64,000 nucleotides of DNA from Chryseobacterium aquifrigidense (GTDB taxonomy: Bacteria; Bacteroidota; Bacteroidia; Flavobacteriales; Weeksellaceae). Shown here piece after piece: positions 42,765 through 50,500 of this stretch. The stretch is from positions 62,001 through 126,000 of the forward strand of contig NZ_VFPD01000005.1 of the NCBI RefSeq assembly GCF_006716485.1. Reading direction: 5' to 3'. The notes below the pieces were generated by a model. It was not told the DNA's origin, made no database searches, and saw only the letters and a program-made list of their open reading frames with translations. The position numbers were made by a program, and so were the translations under genes. Each line of letters begins with the position of its first letter. Position 1 is the first letter of the stretch.

Positions 42765-42986
42765 ATGAAAACTATTAATAAACTAGTCTTGGCATTTTTC
42801 CTATTTGCTATATCTCTAGCAAATGCTGCTCCACCACAACCAGCGATCCCAGGAGGAGGAGGAAATGGAGGAAATGGTACCGGGTCACCTGCCTCACCCA
42901 TTGATATGTATGTATATGTACTTGGTATCGTAGCAATAGGATTTATTGTGTACTTTACAAAAAAGTACAAGAGCGTAAAAGCATAA
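42765..42986 (+). CDS. Small signal-peptide/Gly-rich/single-helix protein
   Basis: The 73-residue product has a signal peptide ending ANA, a glycine-rich linker (GGGGNGGNGTG), the motif SPIDMYVYVLGIVAIGFIVY and a basic end. A short motif, one membrane helix and basic residues make a tripartite C-terminal sorting-signal layout, with PID in the motif position. I compare it to PID-CTERM-type signals, but cannot confirm the model. It is co-oriented with the T9SS cargo gene five bases upstream. Confidence 0.7.
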   Translation: MKTINKLVLAFFLFAISLANAAPPQPAIPGGGGNGGNGTGSPASPIDMYVYVLGIVAIGFIVYFTKKYKSVKA

Positions 42987-43007
42987 AATTTTATTAAAAT
43001 AATATTA

Positions 43008-43036
43008 AACTCTCTGATTAGTCAGGGAGTTTTTTT
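43008..43036 (+). terminator. Terminator after the small membrane protein gene
   Basis: AACTCTCTGA and TCAGGGAGTT pair around TTAG (one G-U), followed by TTTTTT. Confidence 0.75.
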
Positions 43037-43047
43037 ATTTTTACTTT

Positions 43048-44340
43048 ATGAAAAAGATTTATACGCTATCAGCGGTTTTGGCTGCATTTGCTTTGCAGGC
43101 TCAATTTACAGTTACCATTCAGGCTCCGGCAGACTTTAAAGATCAGGATGCTATTCTATATACATTAAACGGATCAAAAGATATTATTGTTACTAAAGAA
43201 CAGAGTAAGAATAGTACATGGACTTTTAAATATCCCAGCCATTATATGGGGATGATGAAAGTTTATTTTCCTGGTTCTAATAATACCGTAAGTTTCATTT
43301 CTGAAAATAAAAATGTCAGCTTTAAACTGGATATCCAGAATAGTAAAGTAAAGGATGTTACTTATCTGGATGAAGCCAATAATCTGATGAGTAAACAACA
43401 GGAAGGCTCACAGAAAAAAGAGCTTATTTTACCGGCTTTAGCCCAGATCAAAGAATATTACAAAGACAATACGGATTTTGGAAAAGCTCTGAAAACAGAA
43501 ATTGACAGACTTTCTGGTGCTTCAAGTTCTATTGATGCGGCGCAGCATCCGTTTATAGCTTATTATAATACGAATTACAGCAAGTTTCTTTCCAACTCAC
43601 CCGATTCAACAAAGAAAGCAGATCAGGGAGAAATAATCAACTTTCTGGACAAATCAAATGATATGCTTGAAAGCTCATCATTATTGAGGCCTGTACTGGT
43701 AGCTTATCTGAATTCCGGAGGGAATACAAATGTTACGGCTTCTGTTGATAAGTTACTGGATCGTTTAAAAGTTGAGACTCCAAGAGGACAGACTGTATTG
43801 TCTGAATTGATTGATATTTTTGATGTTTATCAGATGGATGAATATAAGAGCAAATATCTGTCTCTTGCCAAAAATCTTAAATGTACCATTACTGATAGGC
43901 TCGCTTCCACATTGAAATCCAATGCGAACATTGAAATGGGGGCTGTTTTCCCTAATTATAAGTTCCAGTCACCTGTTAATACTACTGCAAAATCATTACA
44001 CGATATTAAAGCAGATAAAAAGGTAGTTGTATTCTGGTCATCTACATGCTCGCACTGCGAAAGTGAACTTCCAAAACTTCTGGAAAAATATAACGATCTG
44101 AAATCAAAAAATATTCAGATTGTAGGGCTGTCTTTAGATGTGGATAAGAATTCATATACCCAAAAAATTGCCGCATTTCCTTGGGTGAATGATTCCGAAT
44201 TAAGAGGATGGAACAGTAGTTACACAGATTTGTATAATATTCATGCAACACCAACGTATTTTATTTTAGATGCTAACAATAAGATAATCAGCAAACCAGA
44301 TCATGTTGGAGATGTTTTAGAATATTTTAAGGTAAAATAA
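43048..44340 (+). CDS. TlpA-like thioredoxin-domain protein
   Basis: The 430-residue exported protein has a signal peptide (ALQAQ) and an N-terminal region of some 290 residues without a recognised function. A C-terminal TlpA/ResA-like thioredoxin domain has the redox site C334-S-H-C337 (WSSTCSHCESELP) and the cis-Pro segment ATPTYFILD. It likely reduces or exchanges disulfides in the periplasm. It lies between two terminators as a single-gene unit and just before tRNA-Met. Confidence 0.88.
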   Translation: MKKIYTLSAVLAAFALQAQFTVTIQAPADFKDQDAILYTLNGSKDIIVTKEQSKNSTWTFKYPSHYMGMMKVYFPGSNNTVSFISENKNVSFKLDIQNSKVKDVTYLDEANNLMSKQQEGSQKKELILPALAQIKEYYKDNTDFGKALKTEIDRLSGASSSIDAAQHPFIAYYNTNYSKFLSNSPDSTKKADQGEIINFLDKSNDMLESSSLLRPVLVAYLNSGGNTNVTASVDKLLDRLKVETPRGQTVLSELIDIFDVYQMDEYKSKYLSLAKNLKCTITDRLASTLKSNANIEMGAVFPNYKFQSPVNTTAKSLHDIKADKKVVVFWSSTCSHCESELPKLLEKYNDLKSKNIQIVGLSLDVDKNSYTQKIAAFPWVNDSELRGWNSSYTDLYNIHATPTYFILDANNKIISKPDHVGDVLEYFKVK

Positions 44341-44342
44341 TT

Positions 44343-44372
44343 TTGGAGGTAAAGAAATATTTTCTATATTTG
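44343..44372 (+). promoter_or_regulatory. Promoter of tRNA-Met
   Basis: TTG (44343-44345), 19 bases, then TATATTTG (44365-44372): an exact match to the Bacteroidota consensus. The tRNA begins 13 bases downstream. Confidence 0.8.
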
Positions 44373-44384
44373 CACCACCAAAAC

Positions 44385-44458
44385 GGCGAGGTAGCTCAGT
44401 TGGTTAGAGCGCAGGATTCATAACCCTGAGGTCACGGGTTCAATTCCCGTCTTCGCTA
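44385..44458 (+). tRNA. tRNA-Met (CAT), elongator type
   Basis: The 74-base gene folds as a cloverleaf: acceptor GGCGAGG/CTTCGCT (two G-U pairs), D arm GCTC...GAGC, anticodon arm CAGGA-TTCATAA-CCCTG with anticodon CAT, and T arm ACGGG-TTCAATT-CCCGT. The anticodon stem lacks the three G-C pairs of initiator tRNA, so elongator Met is favoured. CCA is not encoded (CAA follows the discriminator base). Confidence 0.96.
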
Positions 44459-44460
44459 CA

Positions 44461-44490
44461 AACCGCCCCTTATAAAGGGCGGTTTTTTTA
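44461..44490 (+). terminator. Terminator of tRNA-Met
   Basis: AACCGCCC (44461-44468) pairs with GGGCGGTT (44477-44484), followed by TTTTTATTT. Confidence 0.88.
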
Positions 44491-44556
44491 TTTAATCCCC
44501 GAAAACATCCCCCCATAATATTTTTAAGAATGAAAAACACCTAATAAAAGGTATTC

Positions 44557-45336
44557 TTAGTAAATACTTAATTCTATAGGATTGTAATCTTTTGCAGCAG
44601 TTTCTGCATTTCTTCTTATCATTTCAAGATCTTCCTTGTTTTCGATAAACTGTTCATGAACCTGCATTCTTCCAGCAACCTTATTTTTTAAAAGTTCCCA
44701 GATCTTCTCTTTTGTGGTGTGCTTGGCATTTGTAGCAACATTCGCAGATTTACAGGTGTATTTCCTTTTTCTGAAGGAGTACAAAGTATAATGATACTCA
44801 TCTTTAGAATCATATATTTCTGTAATTAGTCCTGGTAATCCATTGAATTTATATGGTCCATATTGAAAAGGAATATCAGTTGTAAACCAAGCGGTCCAAG
44901 TTCTTCCATATTTGGTTGTTTCTGCTTTTTGGCATTTAAAACCAAGAACAGTTTTAAATTCGTTTTTAGTTTTCCAAACAATACTATTGGGCTCATCGTA
45001 TGAATAATCTGCATAATTCACTTCAGTAGTCACATAAAGTTTTGCAGATGTTGTTCCAATGGTTTCTCTAAAATCAGTCACGTATTTCATCGATTCATTA
45101 AGAGGCAAATGTACCTTTTCAAATTCTAATGAATCCGCAATATATTTATTCATGTTCTTGAAAAAAGAAGCATCCTGATTGATAAGTAAAGCAAAAGTCG
45201 TTGTTTTCTTGTAAGTGCTTGATTTTGATAGTTTATAGTTTAACTTATAATCAGCTTCATAAACTACATCAAACTTTTTCTGACTAAAAAAAGATGTGAC
45301 TATTAATAAATTGATTAGAAGGATAATTTTTTTCAT
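44557..45336 (-). CDS. GLPGLI-family protein
   Basis: The 259-residue exported protein has a signal peptide (IVTSFFSQ) and the family motif GLPGLI in YKFNGLPGLITEIYD, with a preceding CQKAETTKYGRTWTAWFTTDIPF segment typical of the family. GLPGLI proteins are Bacteroidota envelope proteins of unknown function, often near TonB or peptide-export genes. The start at 45336 (MKKIILL) is preferred to a longer frame at 45381 that reads through a hairpin. Confidence 0.85.
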   Translation of the reverse strand: MKKIILLINLLIVTSFFSQKKFDVVYEADYKLNYKLSKSSTYKKTTTFALLINQDASFFKNMNKYIADSLEFEKVHLPLNESMKYVTDFRETIGTTSAKLYVTTEVNYADYSYDEPNSIVWKTKNEFKTVLGFKCQKAETTKYGRTWTAWFTTDIPFQYGPYKFNGLPGLITEIYDSKDEYHYTLYSFRKRKYTCKSANVATNAKHTTKEKIWELLKNKVAGRMQVHEQFIENKEDLEMIRRNAETAAKDYNPIELSIY

Positions 45337-45349
45337 ATAGTTCCTTATT

Positions 45350-45379
45350 AAAAAAAAGACCGTCAAAGTTATGACGGTC
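45350..45379 (-). terminator. Minus-strand terminator between the small peptide and GLPGLI genes
   Basis: GACCGTCA (45358-45365) pairs with TGACGGTC (45372-45379); on the minus strand a T-run follows. The loop region also contains a TAACTTTG box in the minus orientation, which could be the -7 box of the GLPGLI gene. Confidence 0.7.
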
Positions 45380-45403
45380 ATAATAGTGAATTTTTTAACT
45401 TTT

Positions 45404-45619
45404 TTAGTGGCTATAAATTACAGTTACAACTGTAGACCCTGCATGCTGTGGACATGTTTCACCATTAAGATCAGTAAGATAATTAGATAATTGATTGTCT
45501 GACATGTTATTTGCTATTGTTTGGCTAACCTGAAGAACCTTTCCGCAAGATGTTCTGAATGGAAAGGCACTAACTACACCTGCAACTAATAAACCAGCTA
45601 CTAATAATGTTTTTTTCAT
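45404..45619 (-). CDS. Small secreted two-cysteine peptide
   Basis: The 71-residue product has a signal peptide (AGLLVAGVVSA) and a mature part of about 52 residues with two cysteines (FRTSCGKVL and NGETCPQHAG), so one disulfide is likely. It ends in a beta-prone VVTVIYSH. It uses a Sec-type signal, not a double-glycine leader, so it would not be cut by the nearby C39 exporter. A -7 box TATATTTG lies on the minus strand at 45665-45672. No family is recognised. Confidence 0.7.
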   Translation of the reverse strand: MKKTLLVAGLLVAGVVSAFPFRTSCGKVLQVSQTIANNMSDNQLSNYLTDLNGETCPQHAGSTVVTVIYSH

Positions 45620-45853
45620 AATTTTTTGTTTTGATGATTAATATATATTTAATTCAATCCAATCCAAATATAGAAAATAAATCTAACTATAGGAGAATTA
45701 TTTTTTTTATGTTAAATAGCTTTGTTTCTTACAATTACATAGGTGCTAAAATAATTGTATGACAATTATGGGAATCTATAATGGTTAAATAAATATAAAA
45801 AAAATTAATGTAAAGTAATAAATTATAAATTTGATTGTATAAATGAAATTAGT

Positions 45854-46288
45854 ATGGAAGATTTTATAAATAAGAAACTATCTGTAGAAATTGAGAAGGC
45901 TATCACACAACTTGAATATAGAATTGTAGAACTCAAAACAATGCAAATAGAACCTGATTTAAGCTATCTAAATTCTTTTTACAAGGAAAGAACAGAAGAA
46001 AATATTAATCGGCTTAATTCTCGCATTAAAATACCAAAGTTGAGCCTTTATATATGGATATCCTCTTTTGCAATGCTTATTTTTAGTTTTGTGGTTTTCT
46101 TCTTTGTCTTTTCCAAATTAGAAGAAACAAAAACAAAGTCCATAAAGGAATATAAAAATCAACTATCTAAAAATAGTGTGATCATGTCTAAACAAAATGC
46201 AGAACTTTTAAAAGATATGGACTTATGGTTTAAAAGCGATCCTCAATCAACAAGTAAGTTTATTCATTGGAGACAATCTCAAAGATAA
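45854..46288 (+). CDS. Coiled-coil protein with one membrane helix
   Basis: The 144-residue product has an N-terminal coiled-coil-prone region (about 1-55), a membrane helix at about 67-92, and a second coiled coil (about 93-125). It ends FKSDPQSTSKFIHWRQ. It runs opposite to the exporter genes. No family is recognised. Confidence 0.65.
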   Translation: MEDFINKKLSVEIEKAITQLEYRIVELKTMQIEPDLSYLNSFYKERTEENINRLNSRIKIPKLSLYIWISSFAMLIFSFVVFFFVFSKLEETKTKSIKEYKNQLSKNSVIMSKQNAELLKDMDLWFKSDPQSTSKFIHWRQSQR

Positions 46289-46594
46289 ATATTGTATTTT
46301 AATATTGAATGTCTGGTGATTACCTATAATTATGGAAACTCGTAATTTGGATAATGGCTTTTATGCAACTTGTAAAAAATAACAAATGAGAAAAAAATTA
46401 CAGTCCGTTAAATGAAGTACCCCGAAAATAATGATTTACCATGATTTTGAATGAATAAAAACAAACCGTTTTAGGTCACTATGGTACTCGATAAATGATG
46501 AAAAAAACCTTTGTGGAACTAGTTTCAGCTTAAATAAGCTTTTTAAACAATCGGATTATTAGCGGCAGTTATCATCTTAAAAATAAACAATAAA
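46289..46594. other. Intergenic stretch without a recognisable gene
   Basis: Only very short frames with many stops occur on both strands. Fragments such as a nine-codon ATG frame at 46386 do not resemble known leaders. It may hold decayed coding sequence, but no parent gene is recognised. Confidence 0.5.
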
Positions 46595-46626
46595 AAAACC
46601 GTCTTACAAATCTGTAAAACGGTTTT
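46595..46626. terminator. Terminator downstream of the HlyD-type gene
   Basis: AAAACCGTCTTAC pairs with GTAAAACGGTTTT around AAATCT (one mismatch). A T-rich run follows on the minus strand, where the exporter operon ends 20 bases away. Confidence 0.8.
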
Positions 46627-46645
46627 GGTTTTTCATAAAAATTGA

Positions 46646-47944
46646 TTAAACCTGATATCCAAGCAGCTTTCTGATCTGATAGAAGAATCTTTCAATCAGT
46701 CGCAGATCCTGTGTTACAATTTCTGCGCTCCCTCTAAGTTCTTTATCGAATGTCAGCGTTTTGTTATAGCTGGTTTTTAATCCTTTTGGTAAAATTACAT
46801 CTACATAGTAATTTCCTTTTTCATCAGGAATGAGAGAGATGTTCTGCACTTTTCCTTCGATGATACCGTATTCCTGGAATCGGTAGTTGTCCAATTTAAT
46901 CAATACTTTTTCACCTGGAGTTATTTTTCCTGAATTTGTTGTAGGAACAGACATTCTGCCCACTAATTGTTCTTTATTTTTAGGAAGAATGGAAAGGATG
47001 GGTTCACCTACCTTTACAAACTGATTCTCACCAAAGAACTGCTGGAAGCTGGCAACACCATCAGTGGATGAGATAACGAGATAGTTCAGTTCCCACTGTT
47101 TTAGAGATTTTCGCAGCTGTTCAAGAAGTTGTAAGGTTTGTGAAGAGTAGGTAATTCTGTCTTTTTCTGTATTAATGGCAGTTCCGCTTTTGGTTTTATT
47201 CAGGTTGGAAATCCCTTCATCCATTTGTGATATGGAGATTTTAATATTCTCTAGATTTTGTTGGGCCTGAAGGTACTTGATCTTTTCGTTTTCAAGTTCC
47301 ATAGCTGAAATAACGCCCTGGTTGAATAGTTCCTGAGATCTGTTGAAGTTTTTCTTTGTCAGGTCATATTTTATAGATTCCAGGTTTTTTTGCTGTTTCA
47401 AAGTAGCAATTCGTATTCTGTATTCTGAAATACTCTGATTGGCGGCAAGATTTTCAGGAGCATAAGGCTGCAGTCTTGTAAAAAGAGCTTCATCCTGAAA
47501 TGCTTTTGCAAAACTGTTATATTCACCCTGCAATTCACCCAGTTTAAATCTTGAAGCCTGAGCAATAGGGAAGGCGTATAATTTATCAGGGGTGATGGAG
47601 TCTACCATTTTTTTAAGCTCTAAAATATCCTTATAATTAGCTGCAGACTGCATCACCATCAGGACATCATTTTTTTTAACTTCCTGGTGGTCTTTTATGA
47701 ATATTTTTTCAATTTTGGAACTGGTTCGGGCTTCTATTTTCTCAGGAGGATTCTGGGAGGTCACAATAATAGGAGCCGGTACAAATTCCGGATATTTTAT
47801 AATGTAGCTCATGACAAGAATCAGCAGGAGGATAATAAATATCACTGTATTTCCCCAGCGGATCATCCAATGGGGTGGCTGGGTAAGAATATCCTGTACA
47901 CTCTCTGAGCGGAGTTCAATATTGTCTAAAACGTCTTCTTTCAT
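46646..47944 (-). CDS. HlyD-family periplasmic adaptor of the peptide exporter
   Basis: The 432-residue membrane-fusion protein links the ABC exporter to the outer membrane. It has one N-terminal membrane helix (about 31-50, after RWGN), a lipoyl/biotinyl-like half (FIKDHQEVKKNDVL), a long coiled-coil hairpin (about 100-280) and a beta-barrel part with GRMSVPTTNSGKITPGEKV. The start at 47944 (MKEDVLDNIEL) is preferred to a 15-residue longer frame. It is downstream of the C39 ABC gene and ends the operon at a hairpin. Confidence 0.9.
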   Translation of the reverse strand: MKEDVLDNIELRSESVQDILTQPPHWMIRWGNTVIFIILLLILVMSYIIKYPEFVPAPIIVTSQNPPEKIEARTSSKIEKIFIKDHQEVKKNDVLMVMQSAANYKDILELKKMVDSITPDKLYAFPIAQASRFKLGELQGEYNSFAKAFQDEALFTRLQPYAPENLAANQSISEYRIRIATLKQQKNLESIKYDLTKKNFNRSQELFNQGVISAMELENEKIKYLQAQQNLENIKISISQMDEGISNLNKTKSGTAINTEKDRITYSSQTLQLLEQLRKSLKQWELNYLVISSTDGVASFQQFFGENQFVKVGEPILSILPKNKEQLVGRMSVPTTNSGKITPGEKVLIKLDNYRFQEYGIIEGKVQNISLIPDEKGNYYVDVILPKGLKTSYNKTLTFDKELRGSAEIVTQDLRLIERFFYQIRKLLGYQV

Positions 47945-48114
47945 TGTTATGTAGTAAAATTTCCTCCCGTATTTCAGAGAGAACATCATTTAAATAATTG
48001 AAAAGTGGCCATCATACCAATTCCGGTGCTGGAGTATTTGCATCAGGAGGTATTTTGGATTTCTCATTATTAATATTAATTTTTAATCTAAACTTTCGAA
48101 TTTTGCCTATACCT

Positions 48115-50310
48115 TTAGCTGCCTAATTCAAGCTGATTTCTTACAAGTCTGTAATATTCTCCCCTTAAATCTACCAGGTCCGCATGGCTTCCTTCTTCTA
48201 CCACTTTTCCCTGATCCAGTACAATGATCTTATCGGCATGTCTTACCGTGGAAAGTCTGTGGGCAATCACTACTGCTGTTTTACCTTTAAAGAACTGTTC
48301 AAGATTTTCCATAATTACTTTCTCATTATTGGCATCCAGTGCAGAGGTAGCTTCATCAAATAAAATATATTCAGGAGATTTGTAAACAGCTCTTGCAATG
48401 AAAAGTCTCTGCTTCTGACCTCCACTTACTCCAACTCCTTCATTTCCGATCTTCGTATTGTAACTTAATGGAAGACTTTCAATAAAATCCTTGATATTGG
48501 CTATTTCTACAGCACGTCTCAGTTTTTGTTTGTCAATATGATCTTCCCCTACAGCAATATTATTGGCAATGGTATCATTAAATACATATCCTTCCTGCAT
48601 TACCACCCCGCAATGATCTCTCCAGTATCTCGGTGAAATATTTTTCATATTGGTATTTCCGATTCTGATTTCACCCTGGTCAGGATCATAAAATTTCATC
48701 AACAGTTTCAATAAAGTTGTTTTTCCACTTCCGCTGGCTCCAACAATGGCTGTGGTCTGCTGATAAGGAATCGTAAGGCTTAAGTTTTCAAAAACCGGAA
48801 CATCAGAACCAATATATCTGAACGACATATCTTTGATTTCGATATCTTGTTTGGGAACATCTGCTACGTACTGCTCATTTTTATCTTCCTCATCATCCTT
48901 ATCATGGATTTCTCCTAATCTTTCAAGGGAAATTTTAGCATCCTGCGTCTGCTTGATAAAGTCGATAAGCTGAAGAAGCGGGCTGTTTAGCTGTCCAATA
49001 ATATACTGAACAGAAAGCATCATCCCCAAAGTAAGATTTCCGCTTAAAACAAGTTTTGCAGAAAGGAAACTTACCAGAATATCTTTCATCTGATTGATAA
49101 AGTTTCCTCCAACAGATTGCCATTGTTCTAATGAAAGAGATTTTATCCGGATTTTAAAAAGTTTTACCTGTAAAAATTCCCAGTCCCATCGTTTTTGTTT
49201 TTCGGCGTTATGCATTTTAATTTCCTGCATACCGTTGATCAGCTCAATTACTTTACTCTGTTCCTGAGATACCTGAGAAAATCTTTTATAATCAAGCTCT
49301 TTTCTCTTTTTCAGGAAAAAACTGATCCAGCCGATATATAATACGGCTCCTACAAGATAGACAATGAAAAGTCTGTAATCATAGAATAATAATACAATAC
49401 TGAAAATAATAAGATTGACCAGCGAGAATAATGTATTCAGTGAAGAGCTTGTGAGAAGCTGTTCAATTCTGTGGTGGTCATTAATTCTTTGCATAATATC
49501 CCCTGTCATCCTGGTATCAAAGAAACTTATCGGAAGTTTCATCAATTTGATAAAGAAATCGGAGATAATCGAAATATTGATTCTTGCCGAAAGGTGAAGA
49601 AGAATCCAGCTTCGAATCGTCTCAATTCCCATTCTTCCCAGAAATAACATGATTTGTGCAAGTAAAACGACATAGATAAAATTAATATCCTGATTCTGAA
49701 TCCCGACGTCTACAATACTTTGGGTAAGGAACGGGAATATCAGGGAAAGTAAGCTGCCTCCTAAAAGCCCAATGGCCAGTTGTATAACAAGTGTTTTATA
49801 CTTCAGAAGATATTTGGATAAAAATGTAAAGCTTGCCTTACTTTCTTCAGCATCAAACTCTGTCTGGAAAAATGCGGGAGTTGTTTCAAGAATCAGGACA
49901 ATTCCTTCTTCTGTATTCTCGTTGGCATTTTCCCCGATCCAGGACTTGATGAATTCCTCTCGGGTATAAGTGATCAGTCCATAGCTGGGATCTGAAATAT
50001 ATACTTTGTTGTTTTTGTCGATTTTGTATACAACAACAAAATGATTTTTATTCCAGTGTGCTACACATGGGAAAGGAACTTCTTCTGTGAGGGTATTGAA
50101 ATCGATTTGAACTCCCATTGACCGGAAGCCAAGATTTTCTGCGGCATCACTCAGACCCAGAAGGCTGCTTCCTTCACGTGTTGTTTCGGAAAGGTTACGA
50201 ATCTGTTGCAGGGATATACTTTTACCATAATACTTACTGACAATTCTAAGGCATGTAGGGCCACAGTCTTTGGTATCTGGTTGCTTATAAAAAGGAAACT
50301 TTTTTTTCAA
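48115..50310 (-). CDS. Peptidase-containing ABC transporter (PCAT) with C39 domain
   Basis: This 731-residue exporter cleaves double-glycine leaders and pumps the core peptide out. The N-terminal C39 domain has Gln10, Cys16 (KDCGPTC), His90 (NKNHFVVV) and Asp107 (DPSYG), so the protease looks active. Six membrane helices follow (about 165-440). The ATPase has Walker A GASGSGKTT, signature SGGQKQR, Walker B ILFDEAT and the H-loop IAHRLS. The start is TTG at 50310; no in-frame ATG or GTG lies upstream before a stop. It sits between the VKOR-thioredoxin gene and the HlyD gene. The likely cargo is a double-glycine peptide such as that at 16392. Confidence 0.94.
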   Translation of the reverse strand: MKKKFPFYKQPDTKDCGPTCLRIVSKYYGKSISLQQIRNLSETTREGSSLLGLSDAAENLGFRSMGVQIDFNTLTEEVPFPCVAHWNKNHFVVVYKIDKNNKVYISDPSYGLITYTREEFIKSWIGENANENTEEGIVLILETTPAFFQTEFDAEESKASFTFLSKYLLKYKTLVIQLAIGLLGGSLLSLIFPFLTQSIVDVGIQNQDINFIYVVLLAQIMLFLGRMGIETIRSWILLHLSARINISIISDFFIKLMKLPISFFDTRMTGDIMQRINDHHRIEQLLTSSSLNTLFSLVNLIIFSIVLLFYDYRLFIVYLVGAVLYIGWISFFLKKRKELDYKRFSQVSQEQSKVIELINGMQEIKMHNAEKQKRWDWEFLQVKLFKIRIKSLSLEQWQSVGGNFINQMKDILVSFLSAKLVLSGNLTLGMMLSVQYIIGQLNSPLLQLIDFIKQTQDAKISLERLGEIHDKDDEEDKNEQYVADVPKQDIEIKDMSFRYIGSDVPVFENLSLTIPYQQTTAIVGASGSGKTTLLKLLMKFYDPDQGEIRIGNTNMKNISPRYWRDHCGVVMQEGYVFNDTIANNIAVGEDHIDKQKLRRAVEIANIKDFIESLPLSYNTKIGNEGVGVSGGQKQRLFIARAVYKSPEYILFDEATSALDANNEKVIMENLEQFFKGKTAVVIAHRLSTVRHADKIIVLDQGKVVEEGSHADLVDLRGEYYRLVRNQLELGS

Positions 50311-50327
50311 AACTACTACTCATTATA

Positions 50328-50360
50328 AAATGCCGTCAATAAATGACGACATTTTTGCTT
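50328..50360. terminator. Hairpin in the VKOR-ABC spacer
   Basis: AATGCCGTCA and TGACGACATT pair around ATAAA with one mismatch. The U-tract in the minus direction is poor, so it may attenuate and not end the transcript. Confidence 0.45.
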
Positions 50361-50500
50361 TAATTCAATTATAATTCAATGAAATGGTAAACTGGAAATA
50401 GTCCCATTGGTCACCGTTTTTCTACGCTTTTACATCTTTTCAGATGGTTATTTTGTTTTTCCTAAGATAGTGAAATTTTCAAATGAAGAAGATTTATTTA

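Noticed and set aside
44385..44458. Integration site at tRNA-Met
   Set aside because: The tRNA is intact with its own promoter and terminator, and no integrase or duplicated 3' end was seen.
46386..46415. ATG frame MRKKLQSVK as a possible double-glycine leader near the exporter
   Set aside because: It stops after nine codons and lacks the leader pattern.
48030..48117. Short minus-strand frame ending PPDANTPAPELV between the ABC and HlyD genes
   Set aside because: It looks like the tail of a peptide, but the frame opens after a TAG inside the ABC gene and has no ATG, GTG or TTG start.
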